Shown here: piece by piece, positions 16,841-25,211 of the stretch
How the letters are laid out: every line of letters starts with the position of its first letter
Position numbering within the stretch: position 1 is the first letter of the stretch
Origin: an uncultured Paenibacillaceae bacterium
Lineage (GTDB): Bacteria > Bacillota > Bacilli > Paenibacillales > K13
Direction of reading: 5' to 3'
Assembly (NCBI GenBank): GCA_913056365.1
Contig: CAJXLT010000002.1
Span: 558,001-622,000 of the forward strand
Length of the DNA: 64,000 nt
Translations under genes and position numbers: made by a program
Notes under the pieces: model-generated
The model's database searches: none
What the model was told of the DNA's origin: nothing
The model's input: the letters and a program-made list of their open reading frames with translations, nothing else

Positions 16841-17506
16841 ATGTACGGATTAGCGAGTCAATCTTGGCCGCAAAGAATAACGATTTTGGCAAGTGAGTCT
16901 GTTTTGCTCGTTATAGTCTACTGGTTTTTATTTTTGAACGGCAATGAAGTCTTTCAACTGCCCACAGGGAATGCTCAGCGCAACGTACTGTTGTTTGGAT
17001 TTTGCCTTGCCGTATGTTTCAGAATGAGTTTCATGGTCATTTATTTGTTGAAACGAGGGATCACCTGGGGAGAAGCAGGAAGTGTGTCTGTTGCGTTCGC
17101 CATTTATTATCTCGGATTTTCCATATTCGGCGGGATTCAGGACAAGCCGTTGGATTGGATTGATGGTATCGCCGTATTCTTGTTCTTGGCAGGCTCAGTA
17201 ATCAATACTTTGTCTGAGGTTCTAAGGGATCAATGGAAGAAGCACAGCTCGAATAAAGGAAAGCTCTACACAGGTGGATTGTTCAAATATGCGATCCACA
17301 TTAATTATTTCGGGGACTTCGTCTGGGTGAGCGGCTTTGCATTACTCACTAGAAATTGGTGGTCCGGGTTGATCCCCTTCTTCTTGCTCTTGCTGTTTGT
17401 TCTGCTTAATATTCCACATCATGATCGGTATTTGAGAGGAAAATACGGCGAAGAGTTTGCACAGTATGAGCAGAATGTAAAGAGATTTATCCCGTTTATC
17501 TACTAG
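16841..17506 (+). CDS. Isoprenylcysteine-methyltransferase-like membrane protein (DUF1295/ICMT superfamily)
   Basis: 221 residues with about six membrane segments. The C-terminus carries the superfamily layout: GLFKYAIHINYFGDFVWVSG, then hydrophobic segments, then DRYLRGKYGEEFAQYEQNVKRFIP. That last block matches the end of ICMT/PEMT-like enzymes (RYLxxKYGxEFxxY). The family methylates lipids or prenyl-cysteines or reduces steroids; the substrate here is unknown. GGAGG precedes the ATG at 16841. Probable target of the adjacent TetR. Confidence 0.75.
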   Translation: MYGLASQSWPQRITILASESVLLVIVYWFLFLNGNEVFQLPTGNAQRNVLLFGFCLAVCFRMSFMVIYLLKRGITWGEAGSVSVAFAIYYLGFSIFGGIQDKPLDWIDGIAVFLFLAGSVINTLSEVLRDQWKKHSSNKGKLYTGGLFKYAIHINYFGDFVWVSGFALLTRNWWSGLIPFFLLLLFVLLNIPHHDRYLRGKYGEEFAQYEQNVKRFIPFIY

Positions 17507-17563
17507 AAGAATACGAATAGGAGCATCCTTATCCTTGCTGCTGTTCCCTACAGATTACAGGTG

Positions 17564-17618
17564 TTGTAAACCGAATAGAACTATGCTAGCATATAAAAGG
17601 TACCGATCGGTACCTTTT
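17564..17618 (+). promoter_or_regulatory. Promoter and perfect 24-bp palindromic operator of the second TetR locus
   Basis: TTGTAA (17564-17569) and TAGCAT (17587-17592) are 17 bp apart. Directly after the -10 comes a perfect 24-bp palindrome at 17595-17618, with core GGTACCGATCGGTACC. The flanking A4/T4 and extra T residues could also make it a weak terminator of the preceding gene. Position and symmetry favour an operator for the TetR protein encoded two genes on. Confidence 0.75.
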
Positions 17619-17653
17619 TTTCTACAAGTTATAGACACAAAGGAGAGGAATCC

Positions 17654-18229
17654 ATGACTTCATTGTTCGATGTTCCAGAAAGCAAGCTCTCACTCGAGGC
17701 TACTCAATATGTGCGAGAGCTCTCAAGCAAAACCCTATTCAATCATTTAATGAGAACGTATGCTTTCGGCTATATGATCGCACAGAAGAATGATCTGAAG
17801 ATGGATATGGAATTGCTGTATCTTGGTGCCATCATGCATGATTTGGGCTTGACCGAACCGTTCGCAGACAAGGAACGCTCTTTCGAGATCGAAGGTGGAG
17901 AGGCGGCTTGTCACTACTTGGTTCAACATGGTTATCCCATTGACAAAGCGGAAATCGTGCAAAAAGCGGTCGAACTGCACGCCACCGTCGAAGCGGAAAA
18001 CGAACAGCCCGAAATAGCTCTGGTACATTTAGGCGTTATGGTTGATGCAGGTTTTCGAGTCGATCTTTTCCCCAAAGATCTAATTCAGCAGATTATCGGA
18101 CAATATCCGAGACTAGGAATCAATCACAAAATGATCGAACACTTTACTTACCAGCTTCAGACAAAAAACGATACGAAATTAATTCCGATTATCGAAGCAG
18201 CCAAACATCACTCCTATTTCAATGAATAA
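17654..18229 (+). CDS. HD-domain hydrolase (cyanamide-hydratase-like)
   Basis: 191 residues. The metal-binding signature is visible as NHLMRTYAFG (first His), GAIMHDLGL (the HD pair) and ELHATVEAE plus HLGVMVDAGF further on. This spacing matches the bacterial HD group that includes cyanamide hydratase-like proteins rather than GTP-cleaving HD enzymes. No partner enzyme domain is fused. The gene is followed 21 bp later by a TetR regulator and shares its operator, so it is probably induced by the TetR ligand, perhaps a small toxic molecule (inference). Confidence 0.8.
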   Translation: MTSLFDVPESKLSLEATQYVRELSSKTLFNHLMRTYAFGYMIAQKNDLKMDMELLYLGAIMHDLGLTEPFADKERSFEIEGGEAACHYLVQHGYPIDKAEIVQKAVELHATVEAENEQPEIALVHLGVMVDAGFRVDLFPKDLIQQIIGQYPRLGINHKMIEHFTYQLQTKNDTKLIPIIEAAKHHSYFNE

Positions 18230-18250
18230 CGCACACCGGAGGCGAATGAA

Positions 18251-18841
18251 ATGAAGAAAGGCGAGAAAACCCGCAGACACATTATTAACAAATCAGCCGA
18301 GCTCTTTAACCTACACGGATATGCCGGTGTCTCTCTCAACGATATTACACATGCAACGGGAATTCAGAAAGGGGGCCTCTACAAACATTTCGTCAATAAA
18401 GATGAAATTGCGGTGGAAGCCTTTGAATTTGCTGCAGACACGTTGTTCGAGAAATTTACAGCGGCAGTCAGAACGGAGCAAGCTGCTAAGGGGAAATTGA
18501 TCAGTATATTTGCATTGTATAGCAATGTGGTTGACTTGCCTCCATTCGTAGGAGGCTGTCCAGTCATGAATGCCGCCATTGAACATGATGACGGACATCC
18601 CTTGTTACGAGAGCAAACCCGTGAGCGTATGCGCGGCTTCTTAGCATTGATCAAGAATATCTTGCAAGAAGGAATTACGAATGGGGAATTCAAATCCAGC
18701 ATCGACCTGGATGGCACAGCTTCATTTCTTATGGCTGCGCTTGAAGGCGGCATTATGATGAGTAAACTAGAAGCAGACAATCGCCATATTCATTACAGTA
18801 CGGATCATATTTCTGTTTTTTTGAAGACTTTGGAAGTCTAA
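18251..18841 (+). CDS. TetR/AcrR-family transcriptional regulator (second locus)
   Basis: 196 residues. The helix-turn-helix reads INKSAELFNLHGYAGVSLND then ITHATGIQKGGLYKHFVNKDE. The C-terminal part has the PPFVGGCPVMNAAIEHDD block typical of the YxaF/LmrA group. It probably represses its own operon through the perfect palindrome at 17595-17618. GGAGG lies 8 bases before the ATG. A broken membrane protein gene follows 34 bp downstream. Confidence 0.9.
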   Translation: MKKGEKTRRHIINKSAELFNLHGYAGVSLNDITHATGIQKGGLYKHFVNKDEIAVEAFEFAADTLFEKFTAAVRTEQAAKGKLISIFALYSNVVDLPPFVGGCPVMNAAIEHDDGHPLLREQTRERMRGFLALIKNILQEGITNGEFKSSIDLDGTASFLMAALEGGIMMSKLEADNRHIHYSTDHISVFLKTLEV

Positions 18842-18875
18842 ACCTTCTACAATTAGAACCGGAGGTTACAATCCA

Positions 18876-19273
18876 TTGTTAAACACCAAATTACATTACC
18901 GATTTTGGGTCGGAATCAGTATAATATTGATCCTATATGCCGTAATAAAAAACTTTATGATTGATCCTCATATGGAAGGATTCTTACAGCATAAAACAGG
19001 GTTCAAGCAAGAGTTCAATCTCACAGTTTGGTTAAATGTCATGTATATTCATATCGCTTTTGCCTGCATAGCTATGGCAGCTGGGCTGTACAATTTCATG
19101 TAACGATTCATCTTGTAACTGCACTGCTTCATCAAGGATTAGGGTACGATTACGAAGCAAGCTACACGTTCGGTATCTACACTTCCATTGTATTTCTGCT
19201 GACTATTGCTGAGCTTATCATCCGAATACTGTCGAACGAGAAGCATATTGAAAAACCTACACAAATAGGATAA
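18876..19273 (+). pseudogene. Decayed DUF2306-like membrane protein gene
   Basis: Frame one starts at TTG 18876 after CGGAGG, encodes two membrane segments and ends with HIAFACIAMAAGLYNFM then a stop at 19101-19103. A different frame then runs to 19273 with VTIHLVTALLHQGLGYDYEA and a hydrophobic segment ending LIIRIL. Together these look like the first and last parts of a DUF2306-type protein; the roughly 80-residue middle is missing and the frame is shifted. I read this as an internal deletion with frameshift near 19090-19110. The gene was probably part of the HD-TetR operon. Confidence 0.65.
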
Positions 19274-19288
19274 ATCATGCTAAACAGA

Positions 19289-19331
19289 AATGAGCTGTCC
19301 CCCGTATCCTCATACTAGTGGACAGCTCATT
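19289..19331. terminator. Hairpin between the decayed gene and the aldo/keto reductase
   Basis: AATGAGCTGTCC (19289-19300) pairs perfectly with GGACAGCTCATT (19320-19331), giving a 12-bp stem between two convergent genes. The T runs are short, so it is a bidirectional terminator of moderate strength. Confidence 0.7.
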
Positions 19332-19382
19332 CGCTGTTAGCTTATTCATTCACTGCATCAAATCCATATTCTGACGCACCGC

Positions 19383-20333
19383 TTACGCGGTCAATATGGA
19401 TTCAATCCGGTCGATCGTTGCTTGGTCCAGCTTAATGTCCGCTGCCTTCACATTCTCTTCCACCTGCTCTGGCCGGCTTGCACCGATCAGTGCGCTTGCC
19501 ACATTCGGAATACGCAGCACCCAAGCGAGCGCAAGCTGCGACAAGCTGTAGCCAAGCTCCTTCGCCACGCCTTCCAGCTGCTCTACCTTGCTGAGCACTT
19601 CATCTGTTAAGTAGGGTCCCATCCACATGTTAGAGCTTGGATCCGTAGCGCGGCTACCTGCTGGGTGCGCCTGACCCTTCTTATATTTCCCGGTCAATAC
19701 TCCTTGCGCTAATGGCGAGAACACCACTTGACTGACGCCGTTGCGCTCAGACAACGGAATAACTTCGCTCTCAATATTCCGTTGGAACATATGATACATC
19801 GGCTGATGCACTACGATGCGATCGAGCAAATACGTATCGGCAATTTGCATCGCTTCCTGGATTTGAGCGGCAGACCATTCGCTCACACCCGCATACAGAA
19901 TTTTACCCTGACGCAGCATATCGTCAATCGTACGCAATGTCTCATCCATCGGAGTGTCCGAATCATGACGATGACAATAGTAAATATCTACATAATCGTG
20001 CTTCAATCGCTTCAAGCTTGCATGCAGCTGCTCGAATACGTGCTTGCGCGACAGTCCTTTGTCATTCGGCCCTTCGCCCATTGGGAAGAATACCTTCGTC
20101 GCGAGCACATACGATTCCCGCGGATACTTGTTCAACGCAGCGCCTACAATCTTCTCTGCTTCACCCGTTACATATACATTCGCCGTATCGAAGAAATTAA
20201 TGCCAAGCTCGTAAGCTTTGTCAATAATCGTCGTTGCTTTTTCCTGTTCAACGGAATTCGCGTATGTAAGCCAACTCCCCAAGCTGATGTTGCTAACCTT
20301 CAATCCAGTTCTGCCAAGTCTATTGTACTGCAT
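19383..20333 (-). CDS. Aldo/keto reductase
   Basis: 316 residues of the (beta/alpha)8 AKR fold close to the potassium-channel beta-subunit/YhdN group. Visible residues: GINFFDTANVYVTGEAE (catalytic Asp and Tyr), LATKVFFP (catalytic Lys) and YYCHRHDSDTP (catalytic His region). The NADPH-binding end is SALIGASRPEQVEENV. It reduces aldehydes or ketones with NADPH; the substrate is unknown. It is divergent from an HxlR regulator across 186 bp, so redox or electrophile control by that protein is plausible. Confidence 0.92.
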   Translation of the reverse strand: MQYNRLGRTGLKVSNISLGSWLTYANSVEQEKATTIIDKAYELGINFFDTANVYVTGEAEKIVGAALNKYPRESYVLATKVFFPMGEGPNDKGLSRKHVFEQLHASLKRLKHDYVDIYYCHRHDSDTPMDETLRTIDDMLRQGKILYAGVSEWSAAQIQEAMQIADTYLLDRIVVHQPMYHMFQRNIESEVIPLSERNGVSQVVFSPLAQGVLTGKYKKGQAHPAGSRATDPSSNMWMGPYLTDEVLSKVEQLEGVAKELGYSLSQLALAWVLRIPNVASALIGASRPEQVEENVKAADIKLDQATIDRIESILTA

Positions 20334-20519
20334 CTCAAGTTCATTCCTTCCATACCCGAATTTTTTTTGATAATTTGTCTCATGTTCATTATAAACAACG
20401 TGATATACAATGAATAGAAGTGAAATATTCTAAACAAAATTACCTTTTCTTCACATTATGTAAGGATGTATAGCTAGTAACCTTTTTATACGAGGCAGTT
20501 TGAGGAGGAGAATGTACAG

Positions 20520-20846
20520 ATGAAAACCGCACGCAAGCTGGAAGTTGTCGAAGTGGAATGCTCTATCGAGAAGGCGCTGACGATCATAGGCGGCAAATGG
20601 TCGTTCCTCATCCTGCGCGAGCTGTTCAACGGAACACGGCGATTCGGCGAACTCCGCAAGGCGATTCCCAACATCAGTCCGAAGGCGCTGACCGATTCGC
20701 TGCGGCACCTGGAAGAGCACGAAATCTTGACACGCAAAGTGATCCCGACCGTTCCGGTTACCGTGGAGTATACGTTGACAGAGAAAGGTATGGATTTGAA
20801 GAAAATGATCAAGGAAATGAAGATGTGGGGCGCACGCTGGACGTGA
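20520..20846 (+). CDS. HxlR-family regulator
   Basis: 108 residues with the winged-helix signature VECSIEKALTIIGGKWSFLI, LFNGTRRFGELRKAIPNISP and LRHLEEHEILTRKV. The single Cys in the first helix (residue about 13) is the position used by HypR/YodB-type members to sense disulfide or quinone stress. GAGGAG precedes the ATG. A long perfect hairpin ends the transcript. The divergent aldo/keto reductase is a candidate target. Confidence 0.92.
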   Translation: MKTARKLEVVEVECSIEKALTIIGGKWSFLILRELFNGTRRFGELRKAIPNISPKALTDSLRHLEEHEILTRKVIPTVPVTVEYTLTEKGMDLKKMIKEMKMWGARWT

Positions 20847-20850
20847 CACC

Positions 20851-20901
20851 AATAAGGAGCGGCTTGCCAAGGCATATCACCATGGCAAGCCGCTCCTTAT
20901 T
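20851..20901 (+). terminator. Terminator after the HxlR gene
   Basis: AATAAGGAGCGGCTTGCCA (20851-20869) pairs over 19 bp without mismatch with 20883-20901. The T tract is weak (TTATTCAT) but the stem is very stable. Confidence 0.8.
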
Positions 20902-20959
20902 CATATATGCTATGCGATCGAACATACAGTGCTGTCAGTCGTTATTATAAAGCGGTGTG

Positions 20960-22030
20960 CTATTTCACAAATCTATGATTACCGATTTCCTTAACTGTCT
21001 CTAATGTATTGAAGTAGCCGCCGGATACATTCGGATTATGGAAGTACAGAGCTCCTGGGACGAGCATTTCACCATCCAATACGGCTTTCGCTGCATCCAA
21101 TGCATCTTCATCCGGGTCCAAATCTTCCAGCATGCCCTTGGCAGCAGGCGGGAATTGACCCGGTTGATAAATCACTTCTTGGATCGTATCGGGAAATGCG
21201 CTGCTATTCACTCTGTTCATAATTACATTGCCAACTGCTACTTGCCCTTCGAACGATTCATAGCCTGCTTCCACTTCTATAATCTTAGCAAGCAACACCA
21301 GCTCGGGCGATGGCAGCTTCTCAACAATCGCCTGTGGAATGACCGTCTTCAATGTAGCTCCCGCAACGAGCGCATTCGAGCTCAGTCCGTTGCGTTCCTT
21401 CAACAAGCCGCGCTTAATGCCGAGCTTATTCGCTATCTCTATCAACGTATCTCCCTGCTGAATCGTATACAACGGCACTTGTTCGATCACAGCTGTCTTC
21501 GTCTCGTCATCCCATTCCATCGAAGCATGCATCAGCTCAGCTGCATGACGCAGCGGCAAATAGATGCGGTCGTCCTTGATTAATGGCGCTACATCCATCG
21601 TATATGTGTTTCCGTTGACTTGCATTGTCGGATGATCGACAGTGAACGTAATGCTGTCATCGATCGCGGTATGGAGCGAAATCTCCGGCGCTTCCCATAC
21701 CATCTCACTGCCGAATTCATCTGCTAGCGAACGTAAGGAAACGTACAGCCGTCCGTTCTCGATGAACGAAGCTTCCTCCATCGATGCCGCTTCACCAGCC
21801 CGAATGGTCATCGTTAGCAGTTCTGGCTGTTGTGCGGATGTCTGGTCTGCCTGCTGTTCCTGCTGTAATTCTGCTGTTCCCGCTTCCGCATGTATCTCAT
21901 TGGTGCCTTGCGTATGTAAGTTCGGTGCTTCCTCTGTACTTGCCGGTGATTGTGCGGCATAGACGGCCCCTGCACAAGTAGCTGCAGCGATAACGAACGC
22001 CGTTCCTAAGCCTATCACACCTCGCAGCAT
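20960..22030 (-). CDS. Cell-wall hydrolase of the SleB/CwlJ family with copper-amine-oxidase-like and LysM domains
   Basis: About 356 residues. The N-terminal signal peptide ends near AVYAA. Then come a low-complexity Glu/Gln linker, a copper amine oxidase N-terminal-like domain (about residues 80-185: YVSLRSLADEFG ... YLPLRHAAELM), a LysM motif (YTIQQGDTLIEIANKLGI) and a C-terminal Hydrolase_2 domain (LLAKIIEVEAGYESFEGQVAVGN), whose Glu residues are the likely catalytic ones. Such proteins trim peptidoglycan, often spore cortex. The ATG at 22030 follows GAGGAGGG; a start 15 bases earlier lacks this site. Confidence 0.92.
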   Translation of the reverse strand: MLRGVIGLGTAFVIAAATCAGAVYAAQSPASTEEAPNLHTQGTNEIHAEAGTAELQQEQQADQTSAQQPELLTMTIRAGEAASMEEASFIENGRLYVSLRSLADEFGSEMVWEAPEISLHTAIDDSITFTVDHPTMQVNGNTYTMDVAPLIKDDRIYLPLRHAAELMHASMEWDDETKTAVIEQVPLYTIQQGDTLIEIANKLGIKRGLLKERNGLSSNALVAGATLKTVIPQAIVEKLPSPELVLLAKIIEVEAGYESFEGQVAVGNVIMNRVNSSAFPDTIQEVIYQPGQFPPAAKGMLEDLDPDEDALDAAKAVLDGEMLVPGALYFHNPNVSGGYFNTLETVKEIGNHRFVK

Positions 22031-22090
22031 GGAATCCCTCCTCATTGTTTGATAATCCTATTTTACCGGACGTCCTCTGAACTGGCAATC

Positions 22091-22119
22091 TGTCATACGT
22101 CTATTATTCATGGTATAAT
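22091..22119 (+). promoter_or_regulatory. Promoter of the sulfurtransferase gene
   Basis: TATAAT at 22114-22119 with a weak TGTCAT at 22091-22096, 17 bp apart, 55 bp before the start codon. Confidence 0.6.
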
Positions 22120-22173
22120 AAGCCAATCCGAAGTATGACTGTAATTCGAATTCAATAAACTAGGAGGATATTC

Positions 22174-23031
22174 ATGAATCCTATTGTCAGTATGCGTTGG
22201 CTGTTGGCTAGACTCTATGAACCAGATCTCGTTATTGTAGACTGCCGCTTCGAACTGGCATCTCCCCTTGCGGGACGCCATGCCTATGAGACTTCTCGTA
22301 TTCCTGGTGCGCGCTACCTCGATCTGGAGGCCGATCTCTCTGCCCCAGTCGAACAGCATGGCGGTCGTCATCCGCTGCCAACTGCTGAGGCATTAACCGC
22401 CACGTTCAGCAAGGCAGGCATTCATCCAGACTCCCGTGTCGTTGCATACGACAATCAAGGCGGTGCTATGGCATCGCGGGCTTGGTGGCTGTTGAACTAT
22501 ATGGGCCATGAGCGTGTATTTGTTCTGGACGGCGGATTCGCCGCCTGGCAGCAAGCAGGCTATCCCGTAGAAGAAGGGGAACCGGTCATTGGCATTCCTG
22601 CGCAATTCGCAGGGGAGCCTCAGCCAGAATGGCTTGCAGACATGAATGAGGTTCAAGCTGTCGCAGATCAAGCGATGAACAGCGTGGAAGCAAGTACGCT
22701 GCTGATCGACTCCCGAGAATACAAGCGCTTTATTGGCGAGGAAGAACCGATCGATTCAGTCGCAGGACATATTCCAGGTGCGCGCCATTACTTCTGGAAG
22801 GATAACTTGAACGAACAAGGGCAATGGAAGTCAGGTGATGAGCTGGCAGATCGCTTCCATGCACTGCCTAAGGATAGCGAGGTCATCGTCTATTGTGGGT
22901 CGGGGGTTACAGCATGCCCGAATGTGCTGGCACTGAAGCAAGCCGGATTCGAACGTGTCCGCCTCTACGCCGGCAGCTGGAGTGACTGGATCTCATATAG
23001 CGAGAATCCGATTGCTACGGGGGAAGAATAG
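22174..23031 (+). CDS. Thiosulfate/3-mercaptopyruvate sulfurtransferase (tandem rhodanese)
   Basis: 285 residues in two rhodanese domains. The N-terminal domain is inactive (DNQGGAMASRAWW where the catalytic loop should be). The C-terminal domain has the active loop VIVYCGSGVTA with the persulfide-forming Cys near residue 241. The loop CGSGVTA is common to both SseA and thiosulfate types, so the donor is not settled. It transfers sulfane sulfur in the cytoplasm. The gene stands alone between its own promoter and a strong terminator. Confidence 0.93.
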   Translation: MNPIVSMRWLLARLYEPDLVIVDCRFELASPLAGRHAYETSRIPGARYLDLEADLSAPVEQHGGRHPLPTAEALTATFSKAGIHPDSRVVAYDNQGGAMASRAWWLLNYMGHERVFVLDGGFAAWQQAGYPVEEGEPVIGIPAQFAGEPQPEWLADMNEVQAVADQAMNSVEASTLLIDSREYKRFIGEEEPIDSVAGHIPGARHYFWKDNLNEQGQWKSGDELADRFHALPKDSEVIVYCGSGVTACPNVLALKQAGFERVRLYAGSWSDWISYSENPIATGEE

Positions 23032-23065
23032 GACCATACTGCTGCGTCCGATGCAAATTAGTGGA

Positions 23066-23103
23066 GGCTGCGACAGGTAATGTGACCTGTTGCAGCCTTT
23101 TTT
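23066..23103 (+). terminator. Terminator after the sulfurtransferase gene
   Basis: GGCTGCGACAGGT (23066-23078) pairs with ACCTGTTGCAGCC (23085-23097) with one mismatch, followed by six T residues. Confidence 0.92.
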
Positions 23104-23125
23104 GCGTTGAATGCAACAGCAAAAG

Positions 23126-23177
23126 TTGACATTGAGGTTCGCTTGTTATATGGTTAGTTACATAAGTAATGAACCAT
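23126..23177 (+). promoter_or_regulatory. Promoter and 28-bp operator of the GntR-ABC operon
   Basis: TTGACA (23126-23131) and TATGGT (23149-23154) are 17 bp apart. An interrupted palindrome covers 23150-23177: half-sites ATGGTT..TTAC and GTAA..AACCAT match perfectly around a 4-bp centre. It overlaps the -10, so the YtrA-type repressor encoded next should block transcription. Confidence 0.85.
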
Positions 23178-23203
23178 GTAAGGTGGTGGAAAGGAGTGTC
23201 CAC

Positions 23204-23572
23204 ATGTTTGATGAACGGAGTCCGATTTACCTCCAAATCGCAGGACAGATCAAAGATCAGATTGTTCGCGGGGAATTGCAGGAAGACGAGCAAGTGATGT
23301 CTACCAATCAATACGCCTCGTTTTATCGGATTAATCCGGCAACAGCGGCCAAAGGATTTCAACAATTGACAGATGACAAGATTTTGTACAAAAAGCGAGG
23401 GATCGGAATGTTTGTCAGTCAAGGAGCTAGAGAACGGATTATTGCGGATCGGCGGGAACGTTTTTTTCAAGAAAAAGTCGATGTTATGATGGCAGAAGCC
23501 AGAGCGATAGGAATACCGTGGGATGAGCTAATGGACTATATCAAACAACGGGAAGGAGCGGATTCACAATGA
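23204..23572 (+). CDS. YtrA-type GntR regulator
   Basis: 122 residues, only a winged helix (IYLQIAGQIKDQIVRGELQ ... YRINPATAAKGFQQLTDDKIL) and a short C-terminal dimer tail, as in YtrA, the shortest GntR subfamily. YtrA proteins repress ABC transporter operons that respond to cell-wall antibiotics such as lipid II binders. AAGGAG precedes the ATG at 23204. Its last 4 bp overlap the ABC ATPase start (ATGA). A matching palindrome covers its promoter. Confidence 0.92.
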   Translation: MFDERSPIYLQIAGQIKDQIVRGELQEDEQVMSTNQYASFYRINPATAAKGFQQLTDDKILYKKRGIGMFVSQGARERIIADRRERFFQEKVDVMMAEARAIGIPWDELMDYIKQREGADSQ

Positions 23573-24450
23573 CAGCACCTGATATTACGATGGAACAGAT
23601 GAGCTTGAAGTACGATTCCGTTACAGCATTGGAAGACATTACATTGAGATTGACAGGTGATAAAATTTACGCCCTTCTCGGTCGCAATGGATCAGGAAAA
23701 ACAAGCATGTTGTCTGTACTCTCCTCCTTTCGTCCGGCAACCAGCGGTAGCGTAAAGATAGGCACAGAAGAAGTGTTCGACAATGAACGGGCTACCCTTC
23801 AAATATGCTTTATTCGAGATGATAAGAACGTCTATGAAGAGGAAACGGCGAAGGATGCGCTTGCATTCGCGGCCAATTTCCGTCCGAACTGGGATAACGC
23901 TTATGCCGATCGGTTGATGAACATGTTTCAGCTACCCTACAACAAGCGTGTAAACACATTTTCACGAGGCATGAAATCAGCTTTAGGTGTTGTGATGGGC
24001 TTGGCAAGCCGCGCACCGATTACAATCTTCGACGAAGCGTACTTGGGCATGGATGCACCTTCTCGCTATCAGTTTTACGAAGAGGTGCTGCGGGATTACA
24101 TCGAGCATCCGCGAACGATCATATTATCTACCCATCTGATTGAAGAAGTAGAATCACTTTTCGAGGAAGTGATCATACTCGATCAAGGCAAGATTTTGAT
24201 GCATGAGACACTTGAAGCATTAAGCCAACAAGGCGTCACCGTGACTGGCCCTGCAGAGCATGTAGACGCGATTGCTCAAGGTATGACGGCACTGGGCGAG
24301 AAACAACTCGGATCGACTAAATCCGTCACGTTGTTTGGCATACTCAGTCCAGAAGCAAGGGAAAGCATCAAGCAGCTCAATCTGGAGATCGAACCGATCG
24401 GATTGCAAGATTTATTCGTTCACTTGACGAAAAAACAAAAGGGAGTGTAA
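23569..24450 (+). CDS. ABC transporter ATP-binding protein (YtrB-like)
   Basis: 293 residues. Walker A is LLGRNGSGKTS, the signature loop is NTFSRGMKSALGVVMGLA (relaxed SRGMK in place of LSGGQ), and Walker B reads ITIFDEAYLGMDAP, where DEA replaces the usual DEP, a feature of YtrB/YtrE-like ATPases. The H-loop is STHLIEE. It overlaps the regulator gene by 4 bp and is followed 6 bp later by its membrane partner. Together they probably form an envelope-stress exporter. Confidence 0.92.
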   Translation: MTAPDITMEQMSLKYDSVTALEDITLRLTGDKIYALLGRNGSGKTSMLSVLSSFRPATSGSVKIGTEEVFDNERATLQICFIRDDKNVYEEETAKDALAFAANFRPNWDNAYADRLMNMFQLPYNKRVNTFSRGMKSALGVVMGLASRAPITIFDEAYLGMDAPSRYQFYEEVLRDYIEHPRTIILSTHLIEEVESLFEEVIILDQGKILMHETLEALSQQGVTVTGPAEHVDAIAQGMTALGEKQLGSTKSVTLFGILSPEARESIKQLNLEIEPIGLQDLFVHLTKKQKGV

Positions 24451-24456
24451 AGTATC

Positions 24457-25173
24457 ATGACTACTAAGGTATTCCAATATCTGTGGCTAAGCTATATAGG
24501 CATTTATATGTGGTTTTGGGGTGTGCTGTTCGTCCTCGCAATCGGCGGTTGGACACTCCAGGCATCGGACTGGGCAGATTGGCTGCTTCAAGAGATGAAT
24601 GAAACGGGAAATTGGACATACGGCATCTGGGCTCACTTGGAACAATCTCCCAAGGTTTTCTTGTTTGTGACCGGTATCTTGTTCTCTGTTATGGTCATGC
24701 CGTCGCTTCTAATCTACGGTATTTCTCGCAGAACTTGCTTCCATGCGGCCTTGCGCAAGTGTATCACCGTATCCGCACTGTTCGTCATCATTGTGCTGAG
24801 TGCACATATGCTGGAATGGGGCGTTGCCCGTTGGTTGAATCAAGTATATACGTTTCGCTTCTCTACACAAGAGGTCTGGGTACATCCGGCTTATAATGGT
24901 GTGAAGATGTATTTCGACATGATCCTATCCTTTGTTAGCGGATGGTTTATCGGCCTTGCCTTTTATCACAAGGGGTGGATTCGAGGCATTGGGCTCACGA
25001 TATTCGGCATCGCTCCAGTAATCGTCATCGGCATCATCGCACAATCTGAGCATGCATATGCTACGTATGGCACCGTACTGGTAAGTATAGGATTATTGGG
25101 CATATATGCGCTTTCGCTCGGGCTGTTGCTTGTCTGGACACGGCGCTTCATCAGCAGAGTTGCCATACGATAA
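24457..25173 (+). CDS. ABC transporter permease-like membrane protein
   Basis: 238 residues with about six membrane helices and no soluble domain. Sequence is not distinctive, but its position directly after the YtrA-type regulator and ATPase makes it the membrane subunit of that transporter. GGGAGTG lies before the ATG. The operon seems to end here: the following GNAT gene has its own ribosome site after a 38-bp gap and may or may not be co-transcribed. Confidence 0.8.
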   Translation: MTTKVFQYLWLSYIGIYMWFWGVLFVLAIGGWTLQASDWADWLLQEMNETGNWTYGIWAHLEQSPKVFLFVTGILFSVMVMPSLLIYGISRRTCFHAALRKCITVSALFVIIVLSAHMLEWGVARWLNQVYTFRFSTQEVWVHPAYNGVKMYFDMILSFVSGWFIGLAFYHKGWIRGIGLTIFGIAPVIVIGIIAQSEHAYATYGTVLVSIGLLGIYALSLGLLLVWTRRFISRVAIR

Positions 25174-25211
25174 GCAGTGTGAATACTAGACATTACAGCG
25201 GAGGTGTTCCC

